DNA of 10,989 nucleotides, from contig JAEWKP010000440.1 of the NCBI GenBank assembly GCA_023393655.1, forward strand, positions 1 through 10,989, written 5' to 3'. Positions 1 through 7,061 of the stretch are shown piece by piece. The DNA is from Pseudomonadota bacterium. Lineage in GTDB: Bacteria > Pseudomonadota > Alphaproteobacteria > Rhizobiales > Beijerinckiaceae. Under the pieces are notes generated by a model that saw only the letters and a program-made list of their open reading frames with translations, made no database searches and was not told the DNA's origin. The first letter of the stretch is position 1. Every line of letters starts with the position of its first letter. Both the position numbers and the translations under genes were made by a program.

Positions 1-63
1 CAACACGTCGACCTGCCTAAGCTTCGCGACGATTTCTTCAGGCTTGTGCTTCTTCTGCGCCAT
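1..63 (-). CDS. IS3-family transposase OrfA, N-terminal fragment
   Basis: The first 21 residues, beginning MAQKKHKPEEIVAKLRQVD, are visible before the window ends. The pattern of a basic start followed by PEEIVAKLRQ is the characteristic opening of the helix-turn-helix OrfA of IS3-family transposases. OrfA binds the terminal repeats and is normally fused to the DDE catalytic OrfB by programmed frameshifting. The ATG (complement of 61-63) is preceded by GGAGGA (complement of 71-76) at a good distance. Whether the rest of the element is intact cannot be seen. Confidence 0.75.
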   Translation of the reverse strand, partial: MAQKKHKPEEIVAKLRQVDVL

Positions 64-126
64 AGCGGCATCCTCCAAGGCTCGAAAGCCTACTTCACGG
101 AGGACCACTTTTCAGGGGGCAGGCCA
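1..126 (-). mobile_element. IS3-family insertion sequence, partial (orfA-proximal end)
   Basis: The element runs off the left edge of the window. Its probable terminal inverted repeat lies at about 103-126. Read outward-in on the minus strand it begins TGGCCTGCCCCCTGAAAAG, a TG-starting, C-rich end that I recognise as typical of IS3-type elements in alphaproteobacteria. The orfA start codon lies about 63 bases inside this end, the usual spacing for the family. The exact outer base (124-126) cannot be fixed without the other end and the target duplication. Confidence 0.7.
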
Positions 127-331
127 GCTTGCGCGACGTGCTCAGCCAGCGTCTGCATTAAGCGCAAGCAAGATCGAAATACCAATTCAACGTTGTTCTG
201 AAGAATAAACTTCTCGCCTGACACCTACGTCTAACCTGAATTTTCTTATTTTCGCGCTCGGGTTTTGGCCATGCGCCAAGATGACTATGGTTCTTCGAAA
301 TCGTTACCCGAGAACCATTGGCGGATTTTCG

Positions 332-1309
332 ATGAGCACGCTTCACGACCCGAGACATGAGCCGCAGGTGTTCGTCATCCACGAAAACGAATTGTGGGTC
401 GTGCCCCTGCGACGCGAATTCGAAGCGAAGCACATTCCCTACGCAGAGTGGTTCATTGACGAGGGCATCCTCGATCTTTCTGCCGCTCCGCCGGAGGGCG
501 TCTTCTACAACCGCATGAGCGCCTCGTCCCACACCCGCGGTCACCGCTTTGCACCGGAACGTACAGCTGGCGTGCTGGCCTGGCTCGAACGGCATGGACG
601 CGTGGTCGTGAACGGCGGTCGCGCCCTGCAACTGGAGGTCTCGAAGGTCGCGCAGTATGAAGCCCTGGCGCCGTTCGGCATCCGGACGCCGCGCACCATC
701 GCCGTGGTGGGACGCGCACACCTCCTGGCCGCCGCCGAGCAGATCGGTTTCCCGGTGATCCTGAAGCACAATCGGGCCGGCAAGGGGCTCGGCGTCAAGC
801 TGCTCTACTCGCGCGAGGCGCTCGCCCAGCACGTCGAGAGCACCGACTTCGAGGAATCGATCGACGGCATCACACTCGTGCAGCAATACATCGCCGCTCC
901 CGCGCCCTTCATCACGAGAATGGAGTTTGTCGGAGGCCGCTTCGTCTATGCAGTCCGGGTCGATACATCCGAAGGGTTCGAGCTCTGCCCTGCCGATGTC
1001 TGCCAGATCGACTCAAGCTGCGCGACCGTTGCTCCGGGCGACAAATTCCAGATTCATCGCGCATTCGAGCACCCTCTGGTGCCAGCATGCGAGGCTTTCC
1101 TGAAGGCCAACGCCATCGGGATAGCAGGGATCGAATTCATCGCCGATGCTGCCGGCAATGCTTACGTCTATGACGTGAACACCAACACCAACTACAATCC
1201 CGATGCGGAGGCAAAGGACGGGCGGCGCGGCATGGGTGCGATCGCATCTCATCTCGGCGACCTCCTTGAGCAGCACTATGGCCGCTCCAGCCTCTCCTCG
1301 GCGGCATAA
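332..1309 (+). CDS. RimK-like ATP-grasp ligase
   Basis: A 325-residue ATP-grasp enzyme of the RimK / alpha-L-glutamate ligase type. The family forms an amide bond between an acyl-phosphate and an amine or amino acid using ATP and Mg. An N-terminal pre-ATP-grasp region (about 10-100) is followed by SK at 104-105, the nucleotide-binding strand and loop ILKHNRAGKGLGV (143-155), the hinge LVQQYI (182-187), and the C-terminal metal-binding strands GIEFI (266-270) and YDVNTNTNYNP (280-290). No key element looks missing. I chose ATG 332 because GGCGGA lies six bases upstream; the upstream ATG at 281 has no clear ribosome site. The substrate is unknown: there is no ribosomal S6, F420 or lysine-biosynthesis partner nearby, so I do not call it rimK. 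It stands alone about 200 bases from an IS end. Confidence 0.8.
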   Translation: MSTLHDPRHEPQVFVIHENELWVVPLRREFEAKHIPYAEWFIDEGILDLSAAPPEGVFYNRMSASSHTRGHRFAPERTAGVLAWLERHGRVVVNGGRALQLEVSKVAQYEALAPFGIRTPRTIAVVGRAHLLAAAEQIGFPVILKHNRAGKGLGVKLLYSREALAQHVESTDFEESIDGITLVQQYIAAPAPFITRMEFVGGRFVYAVRVDTSEGFELCPADVCQIDSSCATVAPGDKFQIHRAFEHPLVPACEAFLKANAIGIAGIEFIADAAGNAYVYDVNTNTNYNPDAEAKDGRRGMGAIASHLGDLLEQHYGRSSLSSAA

Positions 1310-1809
1310 GCGTTGGGGCGCAACAGAACCTCTCTCGCCGGTTACAGCTGAGTTCATGAGGGTACTGCGCGCCTGATCGCAATCGACCTGGCGCATGTCA
1401 GGCCGCGGCGCGAACGTGGCCTCGGCAACCTTGCATTCTCCGATCTGTATCAGTCGGCGGCCAACTTCAACGACGCCAGCCGGCTGCCCGCCGCTCAGAT
1501 CCTGCCTCAACCCCGGATCGTTCGTTCGATCAAGGGCCGACCACGGCGCCGGTTTAAGTCGCGGGAGCAATCGTGGCCGTCATATGGCACAACACCAAGG
1601 CTGTCGTTCCTCCCGACACCCAAACCTTACTCACGCGCTTCGATGACCGCTCTCGGGTCCACGTCTATCACGAAGGCACAGGTTGGCAGGCCGACATCGT
1701 GTTCAGAAACCCGCCCCGGGAGTGCCGAGCCACCCCTGCAGGCCCCCGACCAAGATTGCAGCCATTTTTCGATTTTGGACGCAATTTTTGGTTGAGTTCG
1801 GCGGCTGGG
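1310..1809. other. 500-base gene-poor stretch with possible decayed coding sequence
   Basis: No recognisable gene lies between the ATP-grasp gene and the 3' end of the kinase gene. Two stretches on the plus strand read like protein. One is frame 2 from about 1352 to 1555, containing LAFSDLYQSAANFNDASRL, which has no start codon. The other is frame 1 from a GTG at 1573 to about 1725, containing HVYHEGTGWQADIVFRNPP, with a GGGAG at 1563-1567. The second then runs on only as antisense to the kinase gene. I recognise neither. They could be remnants of one gene with a frameshift, or chance open frames in GC-rich DNA. Confidence 0.3.
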
Positions 1810-3165
1810 CTAGTCCTTGTGACGCGATCTTTGCGGCCCAGCGGCGGTTGGAAACGAAACGGTTGCCGAGAGTCCGCCTGCCTCCCTGTTCCCCAGCTCG
1901 AGTATGCTGCCGCCGAGACGCGCAAGCGCGGCCTGAACAATCGCCAAGCCCAGCCCGCTTCCGCTGTGGTTCTGCCCGCGGCCGCGATAGAAGCGCTGCA
2001 TGACCAGATCGAGCTCATCGACGGGAATTCCTGGTCCCTCGTCTTCGACAGTGATGCTGGTCTCTCCGGCTCGGCGCCAGCGCACCCGCCCTCCAGGGGG
2101 GCTGTAGCCGCACGCGTTCTCATGGAGATTGCGCAAGGCAAGCCTGAGGTTGTCGGGATCGCCGGTGATCGCGAATGCCTCGAGTTCCGGATCGATCCCG
2201 ACGATGAGATCGTCTCGCAAGCGCCCCTTGTCGATCTCACGCAGCAGCGGCCCGATCGCGACGGGGTTCATCACTGGTCTCGCGACATCGGCGTCGAGTC
2301 GGGCGAGCGCCAGCAACTGGCTCACGAGACGCGCAGTCCGGTCGACGCCTTCGATGATCCTTCCCAGGGCCGACTGGCGCATTTCCGGTTCCTCGGCAGC
2401 CCTGGCGATCTGGGCTTGCGTGCGGATCCCGGCGAGAGGCGTGCGCAACTCATGCGCGGCAAAGGCGGTGAACTCCCGCTCGTGCCGCCGCGCTGCCTCC
2501 AATCGCCCGAACAAGCCGTTCAGCGCATCGGTAACCGGACGAACCTCGTTGATCGGCTTGGTTCGCAAAGGTGTGAGATCGTCGACTGCCCTGTCCTTCA
2601 GGTCGGCAGCGATCTGCTTCAAGGGCCCAAGACCACGCCCGATGCTGAGCCAGATGAGTAAGGCGAATAGAGGCAGCATCACCAGGGTCGGCACGACCAG
2701 ACCGAGCACGAGATCCTGGACGAGCCGGTCGCGCAGGCCAAGCCGGTCGCCAACGAGAACCCGCACGCCCTTCGCGGCATCCTCGATGGCATAGACACGC
2801 CAGGTCTCACCATTGACGACGCTGTCCGAGAACCCTTCTCGCTGCTCGGTCAGGCGTTCGGTCGGTGCCGTTCCCGAGGCGGCGACAAGTCGCCCGCTCA
2901 ACGACCAGATCTGGCAAGAGAGCTGCCGCTCGTAGCTGCTCGTATCGATCTTCGTGGGCGATGCCTTCGCGATCGTTCCGTCCGTCACTCCTCCATCGTC
3001 GCGGACCAGCGAGGACACCATGCGCGCCGCTTCCTGAAGCCGTGTGTCGAGTACATGCTCCAGCTCGCGCTTGGTGCCGAGATAGATCCAGAGCGTCGCG
3101 GCGAGCCAGATCACCCCGGTCGCGGCGACGAGGATGAGAAACAGCCTTGCGCGAAGCGAGGTCAC
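1810..3165 (-). CDS. Two-component sensor histidine kinase (QseC/TctE-like)
   Basis: A 451-residue inner-membrane sensor kinase. Transmembrane helix 1 (about 8-29) and helix 2 (about 152-176) flank a periplasmic sensor of about 120 residues. A HAMP-like linker (178-230) follows. The dimerisation box is AAHELRTPLAGIR with phospho-acceptor His238. The ATP-binding domain has an N-box with Asn346 and Asn350, G1 DEGPGIP (375-381), an F-box RFYRG (391-395) and G2 GSGLGLAIV (402-410), so the catalytic elements are present. The start is GTG. It overlaps the response-regulator stop by four bases (GTGA, complement of 3162-3165), which shows translational coupling. The short, divergent periplasmic domain gives no hint of the ligand. 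The family is that of QseC, PmrB and TctE. Confidence 0.92.
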   Translation of the reverse strand: MTSLRARLFLILVAATGVIWLAATLWIYLGTKRELEHVLDTRLQEAARMVSSLVRDDGGVTDGTIAKASPTKIDTSSYERQLSCQIWSLSGRLVAASGTAPTERLTEQREGFSDSVVNGETWRVYAIEDAAKGVRVLVGDRLGLRDRLVQDLVLGLVVPTLVMLPLFALLIWLSIGRGLGPLKQIAADLKDRAVDDLTPLRTKPINEVRPVTDALNGLFGRLEAARRHEREFTAFAAHELRTPLAGIRTQAQIARAAEEPEMRQSALGRIIEGVDRTARLVSQLLALARLDADVARPVMNPVAIGPLLREIDKGRLRDDLIVGIDPELEAFAITGDPDNLRLALRNLHENACGYSPPGGRVRWRRAGETSITVEDEGPGIPVDELDLVMQRFYRGRGQNHSGSGLGLAIVQAALARLGGSILELGNREAGGLSATVSFPTAAGPQRSRHKD

Positions 3166-3824
3166 GGCGTCGGCCTCAGGCGATAGCCAACACCGCGCAC
3201 GGTTTCGATCAGCTCGCGGCCAAGCTTCTGGCGCAGGTTATGGACGTGGACCTCGATCGCGTTGCTCTCCACATCCTCCTGCCAGCCATAGAGACGTTCC
3301 TCCAGGTCGGCGCGCGAGCGGATCGTCCCGGGGCGCTCGGCAAGCGCGCGAAGGATTGCGAATTCACGCCGCGTCACGTCGAGCGATTTGCCATCGCGCG
3401 AAACCATATGAATCGCCGGGTCGAGGACGAGCCCGGCCGCAGCGATCGTAGCAGCCGCCCTGCCCTCGCCGCGCCGAGCGATCGCGCGCAGCCGTGCCGC
3501 GAGCTCATCGAGATCGAAAGGCTTGCCCAGGTAGTCATCCGCACCGCGATCGAGCCCAACGATCCGATCGCGCGTGTCGTCGAGCGCCGTGAGCAGGAGA
3601 ACAGGTCGCCGTTCGTTACCTGCTCTCATGCTCTCGAGCAGATCGAGTCCCGAGCCGTCCGGCAGCATGATGTCGAGCACGACGACGTCGAAGGAACCGG
3701 CGGCCAAGGCATGTCGGCCATCGGCGCAGGAACCGACAACCTCCGCGCTGATGCCATGGATCTTCAGGCCCACGGTGAGCCCGTCGGCAAGGATGGGGTC
3801 GTCTTCGACGATCAGAACGCGCAT
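3162..3824 (-). CDS. OmpR-family response regulator (QseB/PmrA/TctD-like)
   Basis: A 220-residue two-domain regulator. The receiver has the acidic pair Glu7/Asp8-Asp9, phospho-acceptor Asp51 in VVLDIMLPDGSG, Thr78 and Lys100 in DDYLGKPF. The C-terminal winged helix (about 125-218) has the usual sequence of this class: FAILRALAERPG, then SNAIEVHVHNLRQKLG, then ETVRGVGYRL. Length is normal. The ATG (complement of 3822-3824) is preceded by GAGGGA. It is the first gene of a pair with the kinase at 1810-3165, with a GTGA overlap. A CTTAAG-N5-CTTAAG operator starts 33 bases upstream of the ATG, so autoregulation is likely. The QseB/PmrA-like grouping is by sequence character and operator type. The true pathway is not known. 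Confidence 0.93.
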   Translation of the reverse strand: MRVLIVEDDPILADGLTVGLKIHGISAEVVGSCADGRHALAAGSFDVVVLDIMLPDGSGLDLLESMRAGNERRPVLLLTALDDTRDRIVGLDRGADDYLGKPFDLDELAARLRAIARRGEGRAAATIAAAGLVLDPAIHMVSRDGKSLDVTRREFAILRALAERPGTIRSRADLEERLYGWQEDVESNAIEVHVHNLRQKLGRELIETVRGVGYRLRPTP

Positions 3825-3853
3825 GTCATTCCCTCGACGCCGGATTTCTCCTT

Positions 3854-3878
3854 CCAGCTTAAGGCTGCCTTAAGCTGG
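3854..3878. promoter_or_regulatory. PmrA/QseB-type operator (CTTAAG-N5-CTTAAG) within a 25-base palindrome
   Basis: The sequence holds CTTAAG at 3858-3863 and again at 3869-3874, separated by GCTGC. These direct-repeat hexamers at an 11-base period match the known operator layout of PmrA/BasR/QseB-class OmpR regulators (YTTAAK-N5-YTTAAK). They sit inside a perfect inverted repeat with 11-base arms (3854-3864 and 3868-3878) and a three-base centre. The site lies between the divergent response-regulator and dsbA-like genes, 33 bases from the first start codon and 102 from the second. Binding is inferred, not shown. Confidence 0.75.
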
Positions 3879-3976
3879 GGAAGCTCGATGGCCGCATCGT
3901 TCCCGCATCGGAGAACCGCAGATTGCCCGCGACGGCGGGAACTGCTCTGCCTGTAGATCGAAGAGAGCGCGAAACC

Positions 3977-4597
3977 ATGCATCCTGATCGTCGCACCATT
4001 CTGGGAGGACTTGTCCTCCTCGCGGCAGGCCTCCCTGGCCTGGCTTCAGCACAGGAAGGGCAGATCGACGCGAACGCCATCCTTAACGATCCGGACGCGC
4101 CCGTAGGCGGCAATCCGAAGGGCGACGTCACCGTCGTCGCCTTCCTCGATTACAACTGCCCGTTCTGCAAGACATCGGCGGTCCACCTCGCGCGGGTCAT
4201 CAAGGAGGACGGCAAGATTCGGCTTGTCTACAAGGACTGGCCGGTGATCGCCGAAACCTCGGTCTATGCCGCTCAGCTCGCCCTCGCCGCAGCTTACCAG
4301 GGCGGGTACCAGAAAGCGCATGACGCGCTGATGGCGACCAGGGGAAAGCTGAGCAGGGAGCAGATTTCGGCAGCGATCAAGGGCGCGGGGCTCGATCTCG
4401 TACGCCTTCAGGCCGACCTTGACACCCATGGCGACACGATTCTTGCCCTGCTCAAGCGCACCATGGCCCAGGCCGACTCGCTCGGGCTGCAAGGAACGCC
4501 GACCTATCTGGTAGGACCGTTCCGGACTTCGACGCTGGACTACAAAGGCTTCAAGCAGGTCGTTGCCGACGCCCGCAAGAAGCAGGCCGGCCAGTAG
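3977..4597 (+). CDS. DsbA-family thiol:disulfide oxidoreductase, exported
   Basis: A 206-residue exported thioredoxin-fold protein. The N-terminus DRRTILGGLVLLAAGLPG, ending in ASA before Gln26, is a signal peptide with a twin arginine resembling the Tat motif (RR-T-I-L), so folded export is possible. The active site is CPFC (Cys61, Cys64) after FLDYN. The conserved cis-proline loop is GTPTYLVG (Pro175), and the helical insertion typical of DsbA/BdbD-type proteins lies between. It would oxidise or reshuffle periplasmic disulfides, or be reduced by a DsbD-like partner. The direction cannot be told from sequence. I chose ATG 3977 because the signal peptide starts there; an upstream TTG at 3923 would put 18 residues in front of it. 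It is followed after 11 bases by the L,D-transpeptidase gene, so the two are probably one operon. Confidence 0.88.
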   Translation: MHPDRRTILGGLVLLAAGLPGLASAQEGQIDANAILNDPDAPVGGNPKGDVTVVAFLDYNCPFCKTSAVHLARVIKEDGKIRLVYKDWPVIAETSVYAAQLALAAAYQGGYQKAHDALMATRGKLSREQISAAIKGAGLDLVRLQADLDTHGDTILALLKRTMAQADSLGLQGTPTYLVGPFRTSTLDYKGFKQVVADARKKQAGQ

Positions 4598-4608
4598 GGG
4601 CGACGGGA

Positions 4609-5271
4609 ATGGCTTCTACCTTGCCGGCACGCGGTCTCGCGGCCGTAATGCTCGCCGCCTTGGCCGCCGGTTGCACGACCATCGCCCAGCGGCCGGAACC
4701 GGCGCCCGCGCCGCGCTTCAGCGCACTTGATGTCGAACGCTACGGCGCGGTCGCTGGCGAACCGTTTCATGTTCCGGCCGTCTCGCTCGAGGACCTGCGG
4801 CCGCGGAATCTGCGTCAACTCGTCGAGTATGGAACAAGGGAAGCGCCGGGCACCATAGTCGTCGATCCGAAGCATCGGTTCCTCTATCTGGTTCAGGAAG
4901 GCGGGAAAGCCTTGCGCTACGGGGTGGGCGTCGGCCGCGAGGGACTGGCCTGGTCCGGATCGGCCAATGTCGCGACCAAGCGCGCATGGCCGAACTGGAC
5001 ACCGACGCCCGACATGATCCGGCGCGAGCCCGGCAAATATGCGAAATGGGCTGGCGGGATGAGCGGCGGCGCGGATAACCCGCTCGGTGCCCGGGCGCTG
5101 TATTTGTTCAAGGATGGCCGCGACACCCTGTATCGCATCCACGGCACCAACGAGCCCGAGACAATCGGCCACGCCGTCTCGTCGGGCTGCATTCGCATGA
5201 TGAACCAGGACGTGATCGACCTCTATCGACGCGTCTCGGCAGGCGCGAAGGTCGTGGTCCTACCGGGATGA
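4609..5271 (+). CDS. L,D-transpeptidase lipoprotein (ErfK/YbiS/YcfS/YnhG family)
   Basis: A 220-residue protein with an N-terminal lipobox, LAAGC at 18-22, predicting a lipid-anchored Cys22. The YkuD catalytic domain spans about 80-219. It shows TIVVDPKHRFLYLV (82-95), the conserved His178 in IHGTN, and the catalytic motif HAVSSGCIRM with His188 and nucleophile Cys194. Such enzymes make 3-3 meso-diaminopimelate cross-links in peptidoglycan or attach proteins to it. There is no separate LysM or other wall-binding domain. The ATG follows GACGGGA and lies 11 bases after the dsbA-like stop. Because the nucleophile is a cysteine that must stay reduced, pairing with a thiol oxidoreductase is functionally suggestive. 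Domain assignment is firm; the substrate is inferred. Confidence 0.93.
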   Translation: MASTLPARGLAAVMLAALAAGCTTIAQRPEPAPAPRFSALDVERYGAVAGEPFHVPAVSLEDLRPRNLRQLVEYGTREAPGTIVVDPKHRFLYLVQEGGKALRYGVGVGREGLAWSGSANVATKRAWPNWTPTPDMIRREPGKYAKWAGGMSGGADNPLGARALYLFKDGRDTLYRIHGTNEPETIGHAVSSGCIRMMNQDVIDLYRRVSAGAKVVVLPG

Positions 5272-5306
5272 TCGCCCAGCGGCGGGTGCCAGGCATCTGA
5301 TGTGTC

Positions 5307-5324
5307 GAGCGCGGCTCCGCGCTC
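5307..5324. terminator. Hairpin between convergent genes
   Basis: A perfect inverted repeat, GAGCGCGG-CT-CCGCGCTC, lies between the stop of the L,D-transpeptidase gene (5271) and the stop of the convergent araC fragment (5327). Position and stem strength suit a bidirectional terminator, but neither side has a run of T, so intrinsic termination would be weak. Confidence 0.4.
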
Positions 5325-5326
5325 TC

Positions 5327-5740
5327 CTATCTCCCTGCCATAGGTCCCGGGTTTTGACGAACGAAGGCATGGGGGCTTTTCCCCATCTCTCCGCGAAACG
5401 CGAAAATGAAGGCCGAGGGCGAGCCGTAGCCCAGCTCCATTGCCGCGCTGGTCACGGACATTCCGCTGCTCAACAGCTCGATCGCACGGAAGACACGCAG
5501 TCGGCGCCTCCACGAGCGCAGCGGTGCGTCAACTTCCGCTTCGAAGCGTCGAGTCAGCGTTCGAACGGACATGCCCAGTTCCCGGGCCCAGTCATCCGCA
5601 CTGCGCTCGTCATTCGGATCAAGGAAGAGCGCTTCGCAGATCTTGATCAGCGCTTCGCTTCGGGGCCACGGGAGAGCACTCGGTAGCTTTGGTGCGCGAC
5701 GGAGCTGGTCGAGGATGAGCGTGCCGGGCAGCGCTGGCAT
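5327..5740 (-). pseudogene. AraC-family transcriptional regulator, N-terminally truncated
   Basis: The open frame of 137 residues is the C-terminal half of an AraC/XylS regulator. The linker LILDQLRRAP (8-17) leads into helix-turn-helix 1 (about 48-71, ADDWARELGMSVRTLTRRFE) and helix-turn-helix 2 (about 95-122, SAAMELGYGSPSAFIFAFR). Members of this subfamily normally carry about 130-150 more residues of cupin-type effector domain in front. That part is absent: upstream of the ATG the sequence changes to a TPR gene remnant on the other strand. No ribosome site is evident before the ATG. The DNA-binding half is uninterrupted, so a short protein could still be made. A decayed gene is the likelier reading. 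Confidence 0.75.
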
Positions 5741-5999
5741 TCGCCGAAGGTGACTATGCCGGCTGCGCCCGGATCCTCGAGCCGATGGCCAACGACGTCG
5801 CGCGGATCGGCGGCAGCGGCGCGCAACGCGAAATCATCGAGGACACCTTGCTGCTGGCTCTGATCCGCAGCGGCGAAGCTGCGAAAGCCCGCGCCCTTCT
5901 CGACGAACGCCTCCACCGACGCCCGTCGCCGCGCGACACACTCTGGAAGAACTCATCAAGCTGTCGGACGGATCGTCCGCAATCCGACGCCACCCCTAG
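5719..5999 (+). pseudogene. TPR-repeat protein, C-terminal remnant with frameshift
   Basis: The plus-strand frame opening at 5719 reads LAFAEGDYAGCARILEPMA, then RIGGSGAQREIIEDTLLLA, then ARALLDERLHRRPSPRDTLW. This is the conserved C-terminal block of TPR38-like tetratricopeptide proteins, which normally have over 400 residues. Everything before it is missing. After about 5946 the natural ending continues in another frame as LEELIKLSDGSSAIRRHP and stops at TAG 5997-5999, so a small deletion lies near 5944-5950. The stop is 13 bases before the alcohol dehydrogenase ATG, suggesting the two were once an operon. The cut end abuts the cut end of the araC remnant. Confidence 0.7.
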
Positions 6000-6012
6000 T
6001 TGGGAGATAGTT

Positions 6013-7048
6013 ATGAGGAGCACCTATCGGGCCGTGGTCGTCGCGGCTCCCGGAAAGCTCGAGCTGATAGAACGGGAGATGCCCGTTCCCACAGCTGGGG
6101 AAGTCCTCATCGCCGTGGAGGCATGCGGCCTTTGCGGCGCCGATGCGAACGATATCGAACGGAGCGAAGGACCTTGGCCTCGCGTCCCCGGACATGAGGT
6201 AGTCGGTCGGATCATCGCCCTTGGACCCCAGGTGCCCTCCATCTGGCGCGAAGGACAACGTGTCGGCGTCGGGCGCCTCGGCGGCCACTGCAACGAATGC
6301 GCTCAATGCTGCCAGGGCAAATTCCAGCTCTGCCGACACCAGCATTTCGTCGGCTCGACCTGCGACGGCGGCTATGCCGAGATGATGATCGCCCGCAGCA
6401 CCGGCCTGGTCTCCATTCCCGAGGAGTTGAGCTCGGAAGAAGCCGCTCCGATCTGGTGCGCGGGTATTGCGACCTTCAAAGCGCTCAAGAAATCCGGCGC
6501 GGAGACTGGAGATACGGTCGCCGTGCTCGGCATCGGTGGGTTGGGCCATATGGCCGTCCAGTATGCACGCCGAATGGGTTTCAGGGTCGTCGCCATCGGG
6601 CGCGGGACGGATACCGGCCGTGATGCGCAAGAGCTCGGAGCTCACAGCTACATCGACACGGAAATGCAGGACGCGGCGCAGGCCCTGACAGCCATGGGCG
6701 GAGCCAGAGCCATCATCGCCACCGTCGGCTTGGCCAAATGTCGTATCGCCGCTCCTGGCGGGGTTGGCCCCGGGAGGTCGGCTCGTCATGCCCGGAACCG
6801 GCAAGGACCCCCTCGCCGTATCGGCCGGTTTCCTGGTTGGCGGCGAGCGAAGCGTGCAGGGCTCCATCACCGGCACGCCCTACAAGAACGAGCGGACCCT
6901 GGACTTCAGCGTCCTCGCGGAGGTCCGGCCGTGGATCGAAACCATGCCACTCGGGGAGGCCACCGACGCCTACCGGCGAATGAGGTCAGGCGACGCTAGG
7001 TTCCGGATGGTCCTGACAATGGCCAGGGTCAGCGCCTCAGCGAGCTAG
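6013..7048 (+). pseudogene. Zinc-dependent alcohol dehydrogenase, single frameshift
   Basis: A medium-chain zinc alcohol dehydrogenase of about 344 residues, full length apart from one frameshift. The catalytic-zinc ligands are Cys41 (CGLCGAD), His61 (PGHE) and Cys149 (APIWCAG). The structural-zinc cysteines are Cys93, 96, 99 and 107 in CxxCxxCx7C. The NAD(P) site is GIGGLG (173-178). The reading frame is correct from ATG 6013 (GGGAGAT just upstream) to about 6735. There, ATVGLA should continue as NVVSPLLAGLAPGGRLVMPG, but this is one frame over. An extra A in the AAA at 6736-6738 explains the shift exactly. The second part (about 6740-7048) ends at a normal length. Unless it is a sequencing error, the protein loses its C-terminal third. 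Substrate unknown. Confidence 0.85.
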
Positions 7049-7061
7049 GCGGGCCGGGTTT

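Noticed and set aside
158..886. A 242-codon minus-strand frame over the ATP-grasp gene
   Set aside because: It lies opposite conserved ATP-grasp motifs and has no recognisable domain.
1573..2661. A 362-codon plus-strand frame running into the kinase gene
   Set aside because: From about 1810 it is only the antisense of the histidine kinase. At most its first 50 codons could be genuine, and these are reported as uncertain.
5785..6999. A continuous 404-codon frame joining TPR-like residues to an alcohol dehydrogenase
   Set aside because: The dehydrogenase has its own ATG and ribosome site at 6013. The TPR part has its own natural stop (5997-5999) in another frame. The C-terminal part past about 6736 is out of frame. 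The long frame is an artefact of two frameshifts.
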